A stretch of DNA of 27,500 nt from Stramonita haemastoma (Eukaryota; Mollusca; Gastropoda; Neogastropoda; Muricidae), in contig CM060318.1 in assembly GCA_030674155.1 (NCBI GenBank), positions 71,204,552 to 71,232,051 on the forward strand, written 5' to 3'. The position numbers were made by a program, and so were the translations under genes. The number at the start of each line of letters is the position of its first letter. Positions within the stretch are counted from its first letter, which is position 1. Below are positions 18,092-27,440 of this stretch, one piece after another. Below the pieces are notes generated by a model, which saw only the letters and a list, made by a program, of their open reading frames with translations, ran no database searches and was not told the DNA's origin.

Positions 18092-18246
18092 TATTACTAC
18101 ATTACACTACACTACACTACACTACACTCCACACCACCCACACCACACCACACCACACACACACACCACACCACACCACACCACACTACACCACACCACA
18201 CTACACCCCACACACCACACCACACCACACCACACCACACCACACC
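18092..18246. repeat. CACTA to CACAC-C pentanucleotide microsatellite
   Basis: (CACTA)n changes into (CACAC)/(ACACC)n across about 155 bases. It lies about 90 bases upstream of the first exon of the plus-strand gene. Confidence 0.95.
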
Positions 18247-18339
18247 CTCACCATAACTCAAAAACTCAGAAAATAAAAATAAAAAAATTAAATAAAAACT
18301 TCAAATCCATCCTTATTCACGTCTTCACTATGTCCCCAG

Positions 18340-19052
18340 ACTGTCAGCAACAACAGCAGCAGCCTCAGCAGCAGCCTCAGCTCAGGCAGGGGAGGCAGAC
18401 GGCACCCCCCAGAAGAGCAGAGCCCCCTGGCTCCTGCACCCCGGGGAGAGGCTCCCCCACCCTGCTGAGGGCCCTGCGAAACAAGCGGGACACCCTGCGC
18501 TCCCACCTGTCCCAGCTGCACAAGAACATCACGGGCTTCAAGCTCCAGCCCTTCCTGAAGAAAGTTCCCTTCTCTTCTGCTCACAACGAAGACGACAACA
18601 ACGACGACACTTCTGCTTCTGCTACAGCTGGAGACTGCAGAGACGGGCAGGGGGGTCCGAAAGTGGGGAAGAGAAAGGGTCTGTCAGCAAAGAAGGCGGG
18701 GAAGGTGTCACTTCAAAAATTAGCTCCGTGGGCAAGAGAGAGGAGAGCAAGGGTGGGGGGGTCAATTCTTGCCTGCCGTGTATCACCGCGGATACTTCGA
18801 GCAGAACTGGAGGTTCGCAGACTGTGCTGTGGTTGAAAACTCGTTCCACGCTGGAGGGGGGGGTCTGGCGGGAGGCATGAGCGAGGCTCTGAAGCAGGCC
18901 TGAAGATGACGGTGCGCGGGGGACAGGACCGCAGGACGGATTCCTGCAACGGCTCCGTGGTGAATCAGTCGGCCACGGGGGTGAACACGCTCACCAACAC
19001 ACTGACGGAGGCTCGGGACAGAACGGTCCTACCATCGTCCATCACTCTCCAG
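18340..19052 (+). CDS. Long coding exon of an unidentified gene, frame broken at G-runs
   Basis: Strong G/C preference at third codon positions marks one frame from 18340 to about 18650 and again from about 18864 to the donor CAG|gtaagt at 19052/19053. It encodes a Q-rich start (QQQQQQPQQQPQ), then LRNKRDTLRSHLSQLHKNI and TGFKLQPFLKKVPFSS, an acidic HNEDDNNDD patch, and near the end SATGVNTLTNTLTEARDRT with PSSITLQ. The main frame has a single TGA at 18834-18836. If each of three G-runs (18650-18655, 18755-18761, 18856-18863) lacks one G, the reading is free of stops throughout, with GGSESGEEKGSVSKEGGEG and YHRGYFEQNWRFADCAV in the middle. The 5' end is either an ATG at 18330 or an acceptor (ttcactatgtccccag) ending at 18339. 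The family is not recognised. The middle of the exon may be mis-assembled or pseudogenised. Confidence 0.65.
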
Positions 19053-20394
19053 GTAAGTAAGTAGTGTGCTGTGTATGCCGCGGTGTGCATGCTCTCCTGC
19101 TAAGTGGGTTGCAAGTTTGATGGTCGTCATTACTAGCGATAGCGGAGTAAGGGGCAAGTAGGGAAAATGCCTCTGCTGTGTGGATAATCAGGCTCTTGCA
19201 ACATCAACGGTAATTGGTGGAGAAAAAAAACAAGAGCAAGAAACTAGTCAGAGAAGCAGCATCTGTGTAATTAGTTGAGAGCCGAAACAGTAGCTGAAGG
19301 GGGGGGGGAGGACGGGGGCGGGGGCGGGAGGGGGGGGGGGTTGTTACAAGAGTCTGAAGACCTTCAGCTGTGCAGGACTTTATCCAACTTTCTGTCATCA
19401 GTGTAATGACGGCAGCTGCAGAGTAAGCAACAATTGCAGACATGGAATTACTAACGGACAAAAAATAGCAACAGTAGTATTCTTCTTTTGGGACTCAGTG
19501 GGTTTATTTTAGTGAAAATAGTGTCCACTCTTTTTGGAGGGAAATTCTGAGCTAAATATATCCTCTTTTTTTCTGTTATCTTTTTCGCCTTATTTTCTGC
19601 CTTCCTGGTTCACTCTCTCTTTTACTTGTAAGCGAACCTTGACATTTTGTTTTCGTTAGCTTGCTCAGTGCATGTGTACAGTGTGTAGTATTTTACTTTG
19701 ACAGTAGGAAAGTAAGATTTAAACAGCTAGCTGGGATATGTAGGCTATAGTTGTACATGTGGTACGGTTTTATATCTCTATAACCTTCCTTTGTAAATGG
19801 TGTGGCTTCAAAGTATTATAGCTTTTTTCTAAAAAGGAATTTTCTTTAGCTAAAAAAAGGGTCTGATAACATAATTTCAACGACAATTTTACTTAAAGAA
19901 ACTCAATCTTTAGACTAATGTCTCGGGCTGTATTTGTTTGCATTATGTGTGTATGTTTGTTTGTTTGCTGTAACGGCTCTTTGTTTTTTCTGTCTGCTGT
20001 TTGTTAGTTTCTTTACTAGCTTGTTTGTATGTTTGTCTGTTTGCTGTTAGTTAGTTTGTTTGGAATTGTTCCGTTTCTTCTGTAAAAATAAAATTCAGTA
20101 TTTCACGTGGCTCGAATAATGTGGTGTTTAATACGTGGCTAGTTATTGAAATTCATTAACTAGAGGTTATATAGTGAGCACCCTATTATGGCCTTAGTGG
20201 TCAGCTGGGCTGGAAACCACATACACGGAGCTGAGCGAACAAGCGCTTCCTTGGTAACCATGCTTGTAGCGGCAGTAACAAAGCGTTAGCATCAACAACG
20301 AAACTAATAAATGTTCGAGTAACTGCAGGGAGCCAGTCAAAAATAGCAGGATCTGCGTTAGCCTAGCATCGGCAGCGTGGAAGTGGAAACAACA
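19053..20394 (+). other. Intron 1, first part
   Basis: Begins with a strong donor gtaagtaag. Mostly AT-rich unique DNA with TTTG-rich stretches (19920-20060). A cluster of G-runs lies at 19297-19341. No open frames of note. Confidence 0.55.
19297..19341 (+). other. G-quadruplex candidate
   Basis: Several runs of three to ten G separated by one to five bases, all on the plus (coding) strand of the intron, so the transcript would carry it. The sequence satisfies the usual four-run quadruplex rule several times over. Confidence 0.7.
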
Positions 20395-20895
20395 GTAGCA
20401 TCTTTCGCAGTGGCATCAGCTGCAGCAGCAGTAACAGCAATATTACAGACAGCAACAGAAACAGCAATGGCAGAAGCAGCAGCAATATTATAGACAACAA
20501 TAGGCGAGGCAGTTGTAGAAGCAGCAGCAGTAACAGCAGTATGACTGACAGTAACAGAAACAGAGTAATTGAAGCATCAACAGCACTGTTATAGACACAA
20601 ATACAAACAGCAGTAGTAGAAACAGCAGCAGCAACAACAGCAGTATTGTAGACAGCATCAGAAGAGAAGCAGTAGTATTAGAAGAAGCAACAACAAAAGC
20701 AATATTGTAAACAGCATCAAAACCAACAGTAGTAGAAGTAACAGCAACAACAGCAGTAGTATATACAGCAACAGAAGCAGCAGTGATGAAATTAACAGCA
20801 GTATTACAGATAGCAAAAGTAGCAGAAACAGCAGCAGCAACAACGACAATGTCAAAACAGCAACAGAAACAGCAGTAGCAGAAGTAGCAGCAGTG
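20395..20895. repeat. Interrupted CAG/CAA/GTA trinucleotide tract (about 500 bases)
   Basis: AGC, AGT, AAC and AGA triplets recur in phase for about 500 bases. A loose higher-order phrase, 'cagtattgtagacagcatca' or 'caatattgtaaacagcatc', returns every 60-120 bases. It gives long leucine/valine-rich minus-strand open frames, which I attribute to the repeat. Confidence 0.85.
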
Positions 20896-21047
20896 AAAAA
20901 TGACGTGCAATAACCTGCTATCACCCATGCTTTATTCCCAATGTCCACTGGAGCATGAATTTTGTGTAAAACACCATGGATCAAAGTGCCCAGATATCGA
21001 TTCAAGGGCCTTGCTTTGTTTGTTCTCTTTAAGACAGAGAAGAGAGA

Positions 21048-21380
<333 letters not shown>

Positions 21381-21500
21381 GATTATTCTTTTATATCGAA
21401 TAATGGATAGACCTCTGTGCTTTTTACATCCAGTCCGTGTGTATGCATTTGTAAATGTCATCTGTTCCACGCATCACGATGACCTACTATGAAAAGAGGC

Positions 21501-21687
21501 AACAGGTTTACGTGTGCGCAAGGTGTTCTGCGTGCCCTTGTACACGGGGCACTCGGTTTTTTAAGTCTCAACCGAAGGACTTTGAGGGAGAGTGGAGTTA
21601 GACTGATGTTAACTCCAGGCAGAAAATCTACTCGACCCTGATCGAACGGTCGTCAATTGCAGGCAAGGTTCTGCCACTAGGTATCAG
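21501..21687 (-). mobile_element. SINE family A, head and body, minus strand
   Basis: The reverse complement reads 'tacctagtggcagaacc' (A-box region), 'gaccgttcgatcagg' (B-box remnant), 'ctggagttaacatcagtc', 'aactccactctccctcaaag', 'tccttcggttgagact' and 'cttgcgcacacgtaaacc'. The 3' module is missing. It abuts the CA/GA tract. Confidence 0.7.
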
Positions 21688-21880
21688 AGAGAGAGAGTGA
21701 GAGGAGCGATAAGTATGAGAGAGATGATGATGAGATGAGTGATGATAGCTGAAGAATGACATAAGAGACAGCAGATAGACAGACGAGAGACAGTGAAGAG
21801 ACAGGAGACGAAGACAGAGGAGACAGAGACAGATGACAGAAGAGACAGGACAGAGGACAGGAGACATGAGAGTTGTTAAG
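21688..21880. repeat. Scrambled GA/GAT/GACA low-complexity DNA
   Basis: Purine-rich sequence with irregular GA, GATGA and GACA words and frequent single-base disturbances. It could be an old microsatellite or a low-accuracy stretch. Confidence 0.6.
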
Positions 21881-22034
21881 AGAGACGGTTTGCGCGATCT
21901 GTATTAGACCTCTTTCAGACTACCCCAAGCAATGTATGAAATGAAATAAGACTCATGATACAACAAGGAGTGCTGGTTATCTCGTGTAGAGTGGATTTTT
22001 TTTTGGTCTGTCTGCTACTGAGATTGTCTCGTGG

Positions 22035-22700
22035 GACGAAGTGTGCTGATGATTGTGATAGTGCTGATTACGCTGATTGAATTAGTGCTGATTGGGCTGA
22101 TGATTGTGATAGTGTGATTACGCTGATTGAATTAGTGCTGATTTTGCTGATTGAATTAGTGCTGATTGCGCTGATGATTGAATTAGTGTTGATAGGGCTG
22201 ATAAGTTAGAGCTGATTTTGCTGATTGAATTAGTGATGTTATGCTGATGATTGAATTAGTGGTTGATAGGGCTGATAAGTTAGAGCTGATTTTGCTGATT
22301 GAATTAGTGATGATTAGCTGATGATTGAATTAGTGGTGATAGGGCTGATAAGTTGGAGCTGATTTTGCTGATTGAATTAGTGATGGTAGGGCTGATGATT
22401 GAATTAGTGGTGATAGGGCTGATAAGTTGGAGCTGATTTTGCTGATTGAATTAGTGATTATAGGGCTGATGATTGAATTAGTGGTGAACATGCTGATAAT
22501 TGAATTAGTGCTGATTGTACTGATAATTGAATTAGTGCTGACTGCACTGATGATTGAATTAGAGCTGATTACACTGATGACTGAATCAATGTTGATTGTG
22601 CTGATAATTGAATTGGAGCTTATTGTGCTGATAATCAAATTAGAGCTGATTGTGCTGATAATTGATTTAGCGCCGATCATGCAGATAACTGAACCATTAT
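22035..22700. repeat. 27-base minisatellite
   Basis: The unit is 'gctgataattgaattagt' followed by 'gctgattgt', 27 bases long. It is regular from about 22440 to 22690 and more mixed (with 'tagggctgataagttagag' insertions) from 22035 to 22440. Because 27 is a multiple of three, some frames stay open and would give nine-residue repeats such as LIIELVLIV. No start context or splice signals suggest that it is translated. Confidence 0.85.
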
Positions 22701-23072
22701 TGAATCAGTGTAAATTGATAATAAAGTAATGTAGGCGGTTTTTTTTTCATCAGCGGCCCTGGCATGCTGTAGCCTAACGTACCAGAAATCCTGTCTTCCT
22801 CAGGGGGGTAGCCGGGTGTGCTGAAGTGTGGGGCGGGGTGACAGCTTTATGGGCACAGCCAGGAAGAGGAGAGTTGTATATTGTGTGTGTCCACCAGCGC
22901 TTTGTCGCTTCGACACCATTATATCATGCTGCTGACAGGGCTGAGGGGGGCTTGTAAATTGATATGGAGAGCGGATGTGTGTGTGTCTACTATTTCTCCA
23001 TGTTGCTGCAATGCGTCGTGTAAACTAACGTATATAGTGATGATTGGGAAAGGAGAGGGGGGTAATGACGAT

Positions 23073-23232
23073 GAGGAGGAGGAGGAGGAGGAGGAGTGTG
23101 GTGGTGGTTGTAAGGAGGAGGAGGAGGAGGAGGAGGAGGAGGAGGAGGAGGAGGAGGAGAGAGGAGGATGACGACGATGACGATGATGATGATGATGACG
23201 ATGACGACGACGACGATGACGACACAACAATG
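23073..23232. repeat. AGG then GAT/GAC trinucleotide microsatellite
   Basis: (GGA)n at 23073-23162, with a break at 23097-23112, followed by (GAT/GAC)n to about 23222. Confidence 0.95.
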
Positions 23233-23284
23233 GAAGTAAGGTAAAGAAACCGTCAGCAACAGCAAAGAAAGACACTGACTGTAA

Positions 23285-23410
23285 ATGTCTGGCTAGTTGA
23301 GTGGCGTGGCTGTGGGTGTGACACTCCAGGCTTGATTCAAGAGTCGCAGGTCTGAACTCCAGTGCACTTGTAGCAGCAGCCTGGTTGAGAGATTTCCCCT
23401 GAAGGGCCAG
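23285..23410 (+). mobile_element. tRNA-like SINE head and partial body
   Basis: A perfect A-box (TAGTTGAGTGG, 23294-23304) and a B-box-like 'aggtctgaactcc' (23348-23360) are followed by 'gagatttcccctgaagg' (23388-23404). The last piece resembles the 'ggggatttttcccctggag' word of family A bodies. The 40-base satellite starts within this body. Confidence 0.6.
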
Positions 23411-23753
23411 CCCTTGTGTAGTCTCCACTCCCCTTTAAGGGTCATATCAGCCCTTGTGTAGTCTCCACTCCCCTTTAAGGGTCATATCAGCCCTTGTGTA
23501 GTCTCCACTCCCCTTTAAGGGTCATATCAGCCCTTGTGTAGTCTCCACTCCCCTTTAAGGGTCATATCAGCGCTTGTGTAGTCTCCACTCCCCTTTAAGG
23601 GTCATATCAGCCCTTGTGTAGTCTCCACTCCCCTTTAAGGGTCATATCAGCCCTTGTGTAGTCTCCACTCCCCTTTAAGGGTCATATCAGCCCTTGTGTA
23701 GTCTCCACTCCCCTTTAAGAGTCATATCAGCCCTTGTGTAGTCTCCACTCCCA
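23411..23753 (+). repeat. 40-base satellite, eight complete units plus a partial
   Basis: Units start at 23411, 23451, 23491, 23531, 23571, 23611, 23651 and 23691, with a partial unit from 23731. The unit is 'cccttgtgtagtctccactc' plus 'ccctttaagggtcatatcag'. Only two substitutions are visible in the eight full units (23572 and 23720), so the array is very young or actively homogenised. Confidence 0.97.
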
Positions 23754-23907
23754 TTCCAGTCTGTCAGTTAACATACTATCCATGAACATGATTATGTACA
23801 ATCAATCTTGCATGCATCTCAAATCCCATTCCGTTTTGGTTTGCTTTTTAACGTTGAGTAGTCTATAGCGTGCCAGTAGAAATAAATGACAAATCTTTAT
23901 ACCCTTA

Positions 23908-24042
23908 GGTGTCGTGTTTAGACATCATTCCGAGATAGAATGTGCTCCCCTAATGGTGCATGGGTGGGAAATGGTAAACGCGAAGCAGCGTTCACAAAAA
24001 AATCTCATTACTGGTAAATGTTGGCGTTCCAGCCGAAAAAGG
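23908..24042 (+). mobile_element. SINE family A 3' module, standalone
   Basis: 'gtcgtgtttagacatcattc', 'gagatagaatgtgctcccct', 'aaaaatctcattactgg' and 'gttccagccgaaaaagg'. No head or body precedes it. Confidence 0.65.
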
Positions 24043-24168
24043 AAGATATACAGAGCACGGTTGTTGTTGTTTGAGTTACGTTAGCTGACCTGCACCCATT
24101 GTCCCATTGTTGTCCCTGGCCCCTTTCCTAGAATTCCATGGGGGGAGGGGGCGGGTGGTCTTCGGAGT

Positions 24169-24347
24169 TTTCTTCTGCTGAGTTTTTGAAACTGCGACTT
24201 TACCTGTGATTTATATTTAAGTTCAAATTCCGTTTCTTTTTCATAATTTTCTTCTGCTATTTGAAATCAGAACTTAACCTGTAATTCATATGTCAGTTCA
24301 AATTCCGTTTTTTCCTGAATTTTTTTCTGCTGAGTTTTTAAAAGCAA
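24169..24347 (+). repeat. Tandem repeat of about 75 bases, 2.3 copies
   Basis: 'ttttcttctgctgagtttt', 'aactgcgactttacctgtga' and 'aagttcaaattccgtttctt' occur at about 24169, with diverged second and third copies at about 24248 and 24317. A SINE is inserted in the third copy. Confidence 0.7.
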
Positions 24348-24357
24348 AACTTTACCT

Positions 24358-24598
24358 AGGATCACAGCATTGAGCGTGGTTACCCAGTGGATGTGTGACC
24401 GTTTGTGCGCATTGGCTTCAGTGCAGTCCCCCAGATTACCCAGGTGTAAAGGGGTACCTGCTCTCTTTAGGGTCAGGGAAGGCAAAGCAGCGAGGGAGAT
24501 GAGATGGGCGCCGCCCTCAAGATGCTGGCCCCTGTAGAAGCTGAGGTCTATAACACCTCGCTCCCCAACAGCCACATAGGTCATGGGAACATCTTTAC
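24358..24598 (+). mobile_element. SINE family C, 5'-truncated copy
   Basis: Begins inside the 5S-like segment ('cagcattgagcgtggttacc', 'tggatgtgtgaccg') and runs through 'ggggtacctgctctctttag' and 'gagatgggcgccgccctc' to 'ggtcatgggaacatctttac'. The word AACTTTACCT at 24348-24357 and 24599-24608 may be a target-site duplication. The element's own tail has a similar sequence, so that is uncertain. The A-box is lost. Confidence 0.8.
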
Positions 24599-24838
24599 AA
24601 CTTTACCTTTCATTGACTTCTGCTGAGAAGGCCTACAGTAACTTCTATCATTATATGAGTATGTGTCGGGAACTAAAGAAAGGGAGAAAGGGAGACAGAC
24701 AGGGAGACAGACAAGCGGACAGATTGTGATAAATGCAGACTTAACAGACCTATAGACTACATGGGAAAATGACGTTCTTCTAAAAACAAAAAAGACACAC
24801 ACACACAAAATCCAAAGTATCCAACTTGGGCTGTGCAG

Positions 24839-24912
24839 ATGCTGTTAGTGACGGTACCACTGCGACTCAACACCGGAAACAATCCAATGACTCCAGACAC
24901 GACGGCAATCAA
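24839..24912 (+). CDS. Probable second exon of the plus-strand gene
   Basis: After an acceptor-like gggctgtgcag, the phase-0 frame set by the long exon is open: MLLVTVPLRLNTGNNPM followed by TPDTTAIK. Ending at 24912 (CAA|gtgtaagt) it joins in frame to the next exon to read TAIKVKISEADDELPLGSE. A second donor two bases further on (AAGT|gtaagtaaac) has a better intron consensus, but in this phase it would create a TAG at the junction. The acceptor is weak, with no pyrimidine tract. An alternative start at 24818 after 'ccaaag' keeps the same phase and adds YPTWAVQ. No domain is recognised. Confidence 0.45.
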
Positions 24913-24970
24913 GTGTAAGTAAACTCATTTTGTGTCACATTCAAAGGAAAGATTGTAACGATCCACAGTG

Positions 24971-24973
<3 letters not shown>

Positions 24974-25009
<36 letters not shown>

Positions 25010-25037
25010 CCCTCTCTCTCTCTCTTTCTCTCTCTTC

Positions 25038-25074
<37 letters not shown>

Positions 25075-25075
25075 T
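24974..25075. repeat. CT microsatellite
   Basis: Imperfect (CT)n with TTCC interruptions, in intron 2 about 60 bases after the putative donor. Confidence 0.95.
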
Positions 25076-25079
25076 ATAT

Positions 25080-25784
25080 TTTTGTTTTTATTGTGGATGG
25101 AGAATTAGACCGATTTTTATCTCTAAGCTAGATTTCGCGTGAAGAGCAGTTCTGATGTTTAGCTGATGAAGCTTGATACCGAAACAAACCGACTTCTTTT
25201 ATTCTTTAATTCAAAATGAGTTTTTGTTCTGCGTAGAGTAAGTGTAGATAGGTAAACGTGTGATCAGACAGTAATAAGGGGAAACCAATCAGCTTCGATT
25301 TGCTTGTAGTTATTTGTATTCAATGCAGTTTTCTAGTTTTGTAATCAAACTTTATGGTTCGTAATGTAAAATTAACTAGAACTTATGGAAGCTAGTATGT
25401 AAGTGCAGGGTGGGGGTTACTTCGTTGATAGTTTGATCATTCGTTCAAGTGCTTAAACCTGTAAAAGTCGTGTACTTGGAAACTTACCGATTAAAATAGT
25501 TGTGATTTTTCAGTTTTTATATGAGTATCCTTGTCTGTTTACCAATGGATGGATGGGTGGATGGATGGATGGATGGATGAAAAACAGGTGGGTGGGAAAA
25601 CAGATGGTAAATTGACAAGTTGATTGATTAAATTGTATTATTTAATTCCAATATAAATCCATTTTTAGGAGGGTCATAATGATATTAATTGCCATTAAGA
25701 GCTTTAAATCAGCTTCAGTTGTTAAACGTTATTATTAATCCGTGTGGACTGGTGTAAAGAATCATCTTCTGTTTGATTTTGCAG
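25080..25784 (+). other. Intron 2 sequence
   Basis: AT-rich with no open frames of note. It contains a short GGAT microsatellite at 25545-25580 and ends in a good acceptor with a pyrimidine tract (cttctgtttgattttgcag, 25766-25784). Confidence 0.6.
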
Positions 25785-25831
25785 AGTCAAGATTTCAGAA
25801 GCTGACGATGAACTGCCACTGGGAAGCGAAG
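25785..25831 (+). CDS. Short exon of the plus-strand gene
   Basis: A 47-base exon between a strong acceptor (tgattttgcag) and a good donor (GAAG|gtaagc). One frame is open, read after one leading base: VKISEADDELPLGSE, leaving one base over at the donor. The other two frames contain a stop or lack continuity with the exon upstream. It would join the exon at 24839-24912 in phase. No family assignment is possible from this fragment. The gene continues to the right of the window. Confidence 0.6.
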
Positions 25832-25860
25832 GTAAGCATCTGCTTAGGGTGTGGTGGTTA

Positions 25861-25945
25861 GCCTGTCTGTCGTCTGTCTGTTTGTCTGTCTATCGTCTGT
25901 CTGTCTGTCTGTCTGTCTATCGTCTGTCTGTCTGTTTGTCTGTCA
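25861..25945. repeat. TCTG microsatellite close to a splice donor
   Basis: (TCTG)n with regularly spaced TATCG and TTTG variants, starting about 30 bases after the donor at 25831. Confidence 0.9.
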
Positions 25946-26099
25946 CATGTTTTAATCCAGTGTTAGGAATGATTGCTTTGATTACATAAATCCAGTGATA
26001 TTTTTCATTATTTTGTTAGGTTCCATTTCATAACAATTTCATATTGCAATTTGTTTTCTTTAGACTGTTTTGTGAATCCACAAAATTCATGAAATGATT

Positions 26100-26365
26100 A
26101 ATAATATCTTGATTAAATAACTAATAACTATCAAAGTTAATGGGTGTCTGCCTAAGTCTCCTAAAGCAGGTAAAGCCATTGTTTGCTTGTGAATTCCCAA
26201 TATCTGTCAGCAAACTGGTTAAACATGTTTTGGATAGACCGTCTCTTTTGGAGCTACCTTTTACATCACAATGATATGTAACTCTTACATGATTTCCATA
26301 TAGTAAAACAGGTATTGATAGGGCATCGAACAACCAACTGCACGGCAATGTCTGTCAGCTAGCAT
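26100..26365 (-). pseudogene. Decayed LINE fragment (reverse transcriptase C-terminal region)
   Basis: The minus strand encodes LFDALSIPVLLYGNHV, then YHCDVKG, LSKTCLTSLL and FRRLRQTPINFDSY. This resembles the segment just after the polymerase domain in many non-LTR retrotransposons (LFD.lv.PilLYG.EvW ... cKslLgv...t.n..vygElGR.Pl...). The usual EVW is changed, the Tyr/Gly-Glu positions have drifted, and the fragment is short. It lies in an intron in antisense orientation and is inactive. Confidence 0.6.
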
Positions 26366-26435
26366 ATCTCCTTGGGGGGCTATTTTTAGAGCATAAAGAG
26401 ATTTATTACTTGTAGTTCAAACTAAGTTGGACTTT

Positions 26436-26690
26436 GTGGTGGTGGTGGTGGTGGTGTGGTGGTGGTGGTGGTGGTGGTGTGTGTGTGTGTGTGTGTGTGT
26501 GTGTCTGTGTGTGTGCATTTGTGTGTTTGTGTGCAATGTGTGTGTATGTTTGTGCAAGTGTGAGCAAATGTGTGCAAGTGTATGTGCATGTGTGTGTGAG
26601 CGTGAGTGCGTGCACGTGTGTAACTCTATGTGTGTTTGTGTGTGCGTGTGCAAGCAAGCAAGCAACGGGCGTGTGTGTGCGTGTGCTTAG
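26436..26690. repeat. GGT then GT/TGTGCA microsatellite
   Basis: (GGT)n at 26438-26478, then (GT)n to about 26512, followed by a looser GT-rich tract with GCAAG words to 26690. Confidence 0.95.
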
Positions 26691-26914
26691 TATAAACGAT
26701 TAAAGAAATGCCATGTATAGGGATGAAGGCACAGTATAGACACGTCTGTAAACAGCACGTTCGTGTCTGCAGTAGACAGGATGCCGACAGTCAAGATGCC
26801 TGGGTGCCTTTAACATTGTTACATAGCCAAAACCTGCAACGTGTGAAACATGGTAACGTGGAGGCCACAAGGACATGAAATAGACCCCAGTCAGATCGAA
26901 ACGGAGGTTGAAAG

Positions 26915-27018
26915 GGGTGGGGGAGAAGGGGGAGAGATAGAGAGGGAGGGAGGGAGGGAGAGAGACAGACGACAGACAGACAGAGACAGAGAGACAGAGA
27001 CAGAGAGAGACAGAGACA
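26915..27018. repeat. GGGA, GA and GACA microsatellite
   Basis: Purine tract with (GGGA)n and (GACAGA)n units. Confidence 0.9.
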
Positions 27019-27189
27019 TATATGGTCTTGAGAATGGGACTAGGGTGATGGGAGGTGGAGGTGGGGGGGTGATAGGACAGGGGGTGGAGAAGACATGAAC
27101 GGTAGCACGTTGCAGAAAATTGTAATAGACTTTCTGCACGCGAAAACTGTGTCCTTAATAAGCCGCGCTGTCCTTAGCAGGCTGTGTAT

Positions 27190-27440
27190 CGATATCTTCT
27201 GCAGATTGGAAGGAATGTGCATCATACCCGAGATAGGTTCGAACCACCACCGTACCCACGCATCAGTTTGATGGGTTTTTTCTCCTGGAGTTAACATTGG
27301 TACCGAATCCACTCACCTCAAAAGTCCTTTGAATAAGACTACAAACCGAGTCTTGTGTGCGAATGTATTCAGAACATCTTACATGCACCTTAAAACCTGT
27401 TGTGCCTTTAGTTCAAATAGGGTTTATTTTATTCATTCAA
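27190..27440 (+). mobile_element. SINE family A, head and body
   Basis: A near-perfect B-box (GGTTCGAACCA, 27236-27246), then 'ctcctggagttaacattgg', 'aatccactcacctcaaaag', 'tcctttgaataagact', 'acaaaccgagtcttgtgtgc' and 'aacatcttacatgcacc'. The A-box is decayed and the 3' module is absent or too diverged. An open frame on the other strand (27040-27312) is a shadow. Confidence 0.7.

Noticed and set aside
18755..18850. BTB-like motif in the peptide YFEQNWRFADCAVVENSFHAG
   Set aside because: Only a few spaced residues resemble the family. The sequence then turns into a glycine run, and the frame there depends on assumed base corrections.
22800..22960. Possible exon after 'tgtcttcctcag' (open for about 50 codons)
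   Set aside because: There is no matching donor, it ends in a stop, and it would have to fit between two exons that already join in phase.
23411..23753. CRISPR-like array
   Set aside because: The 40-base units are contiguous, with no variable spacers, in a eukaryotic context.
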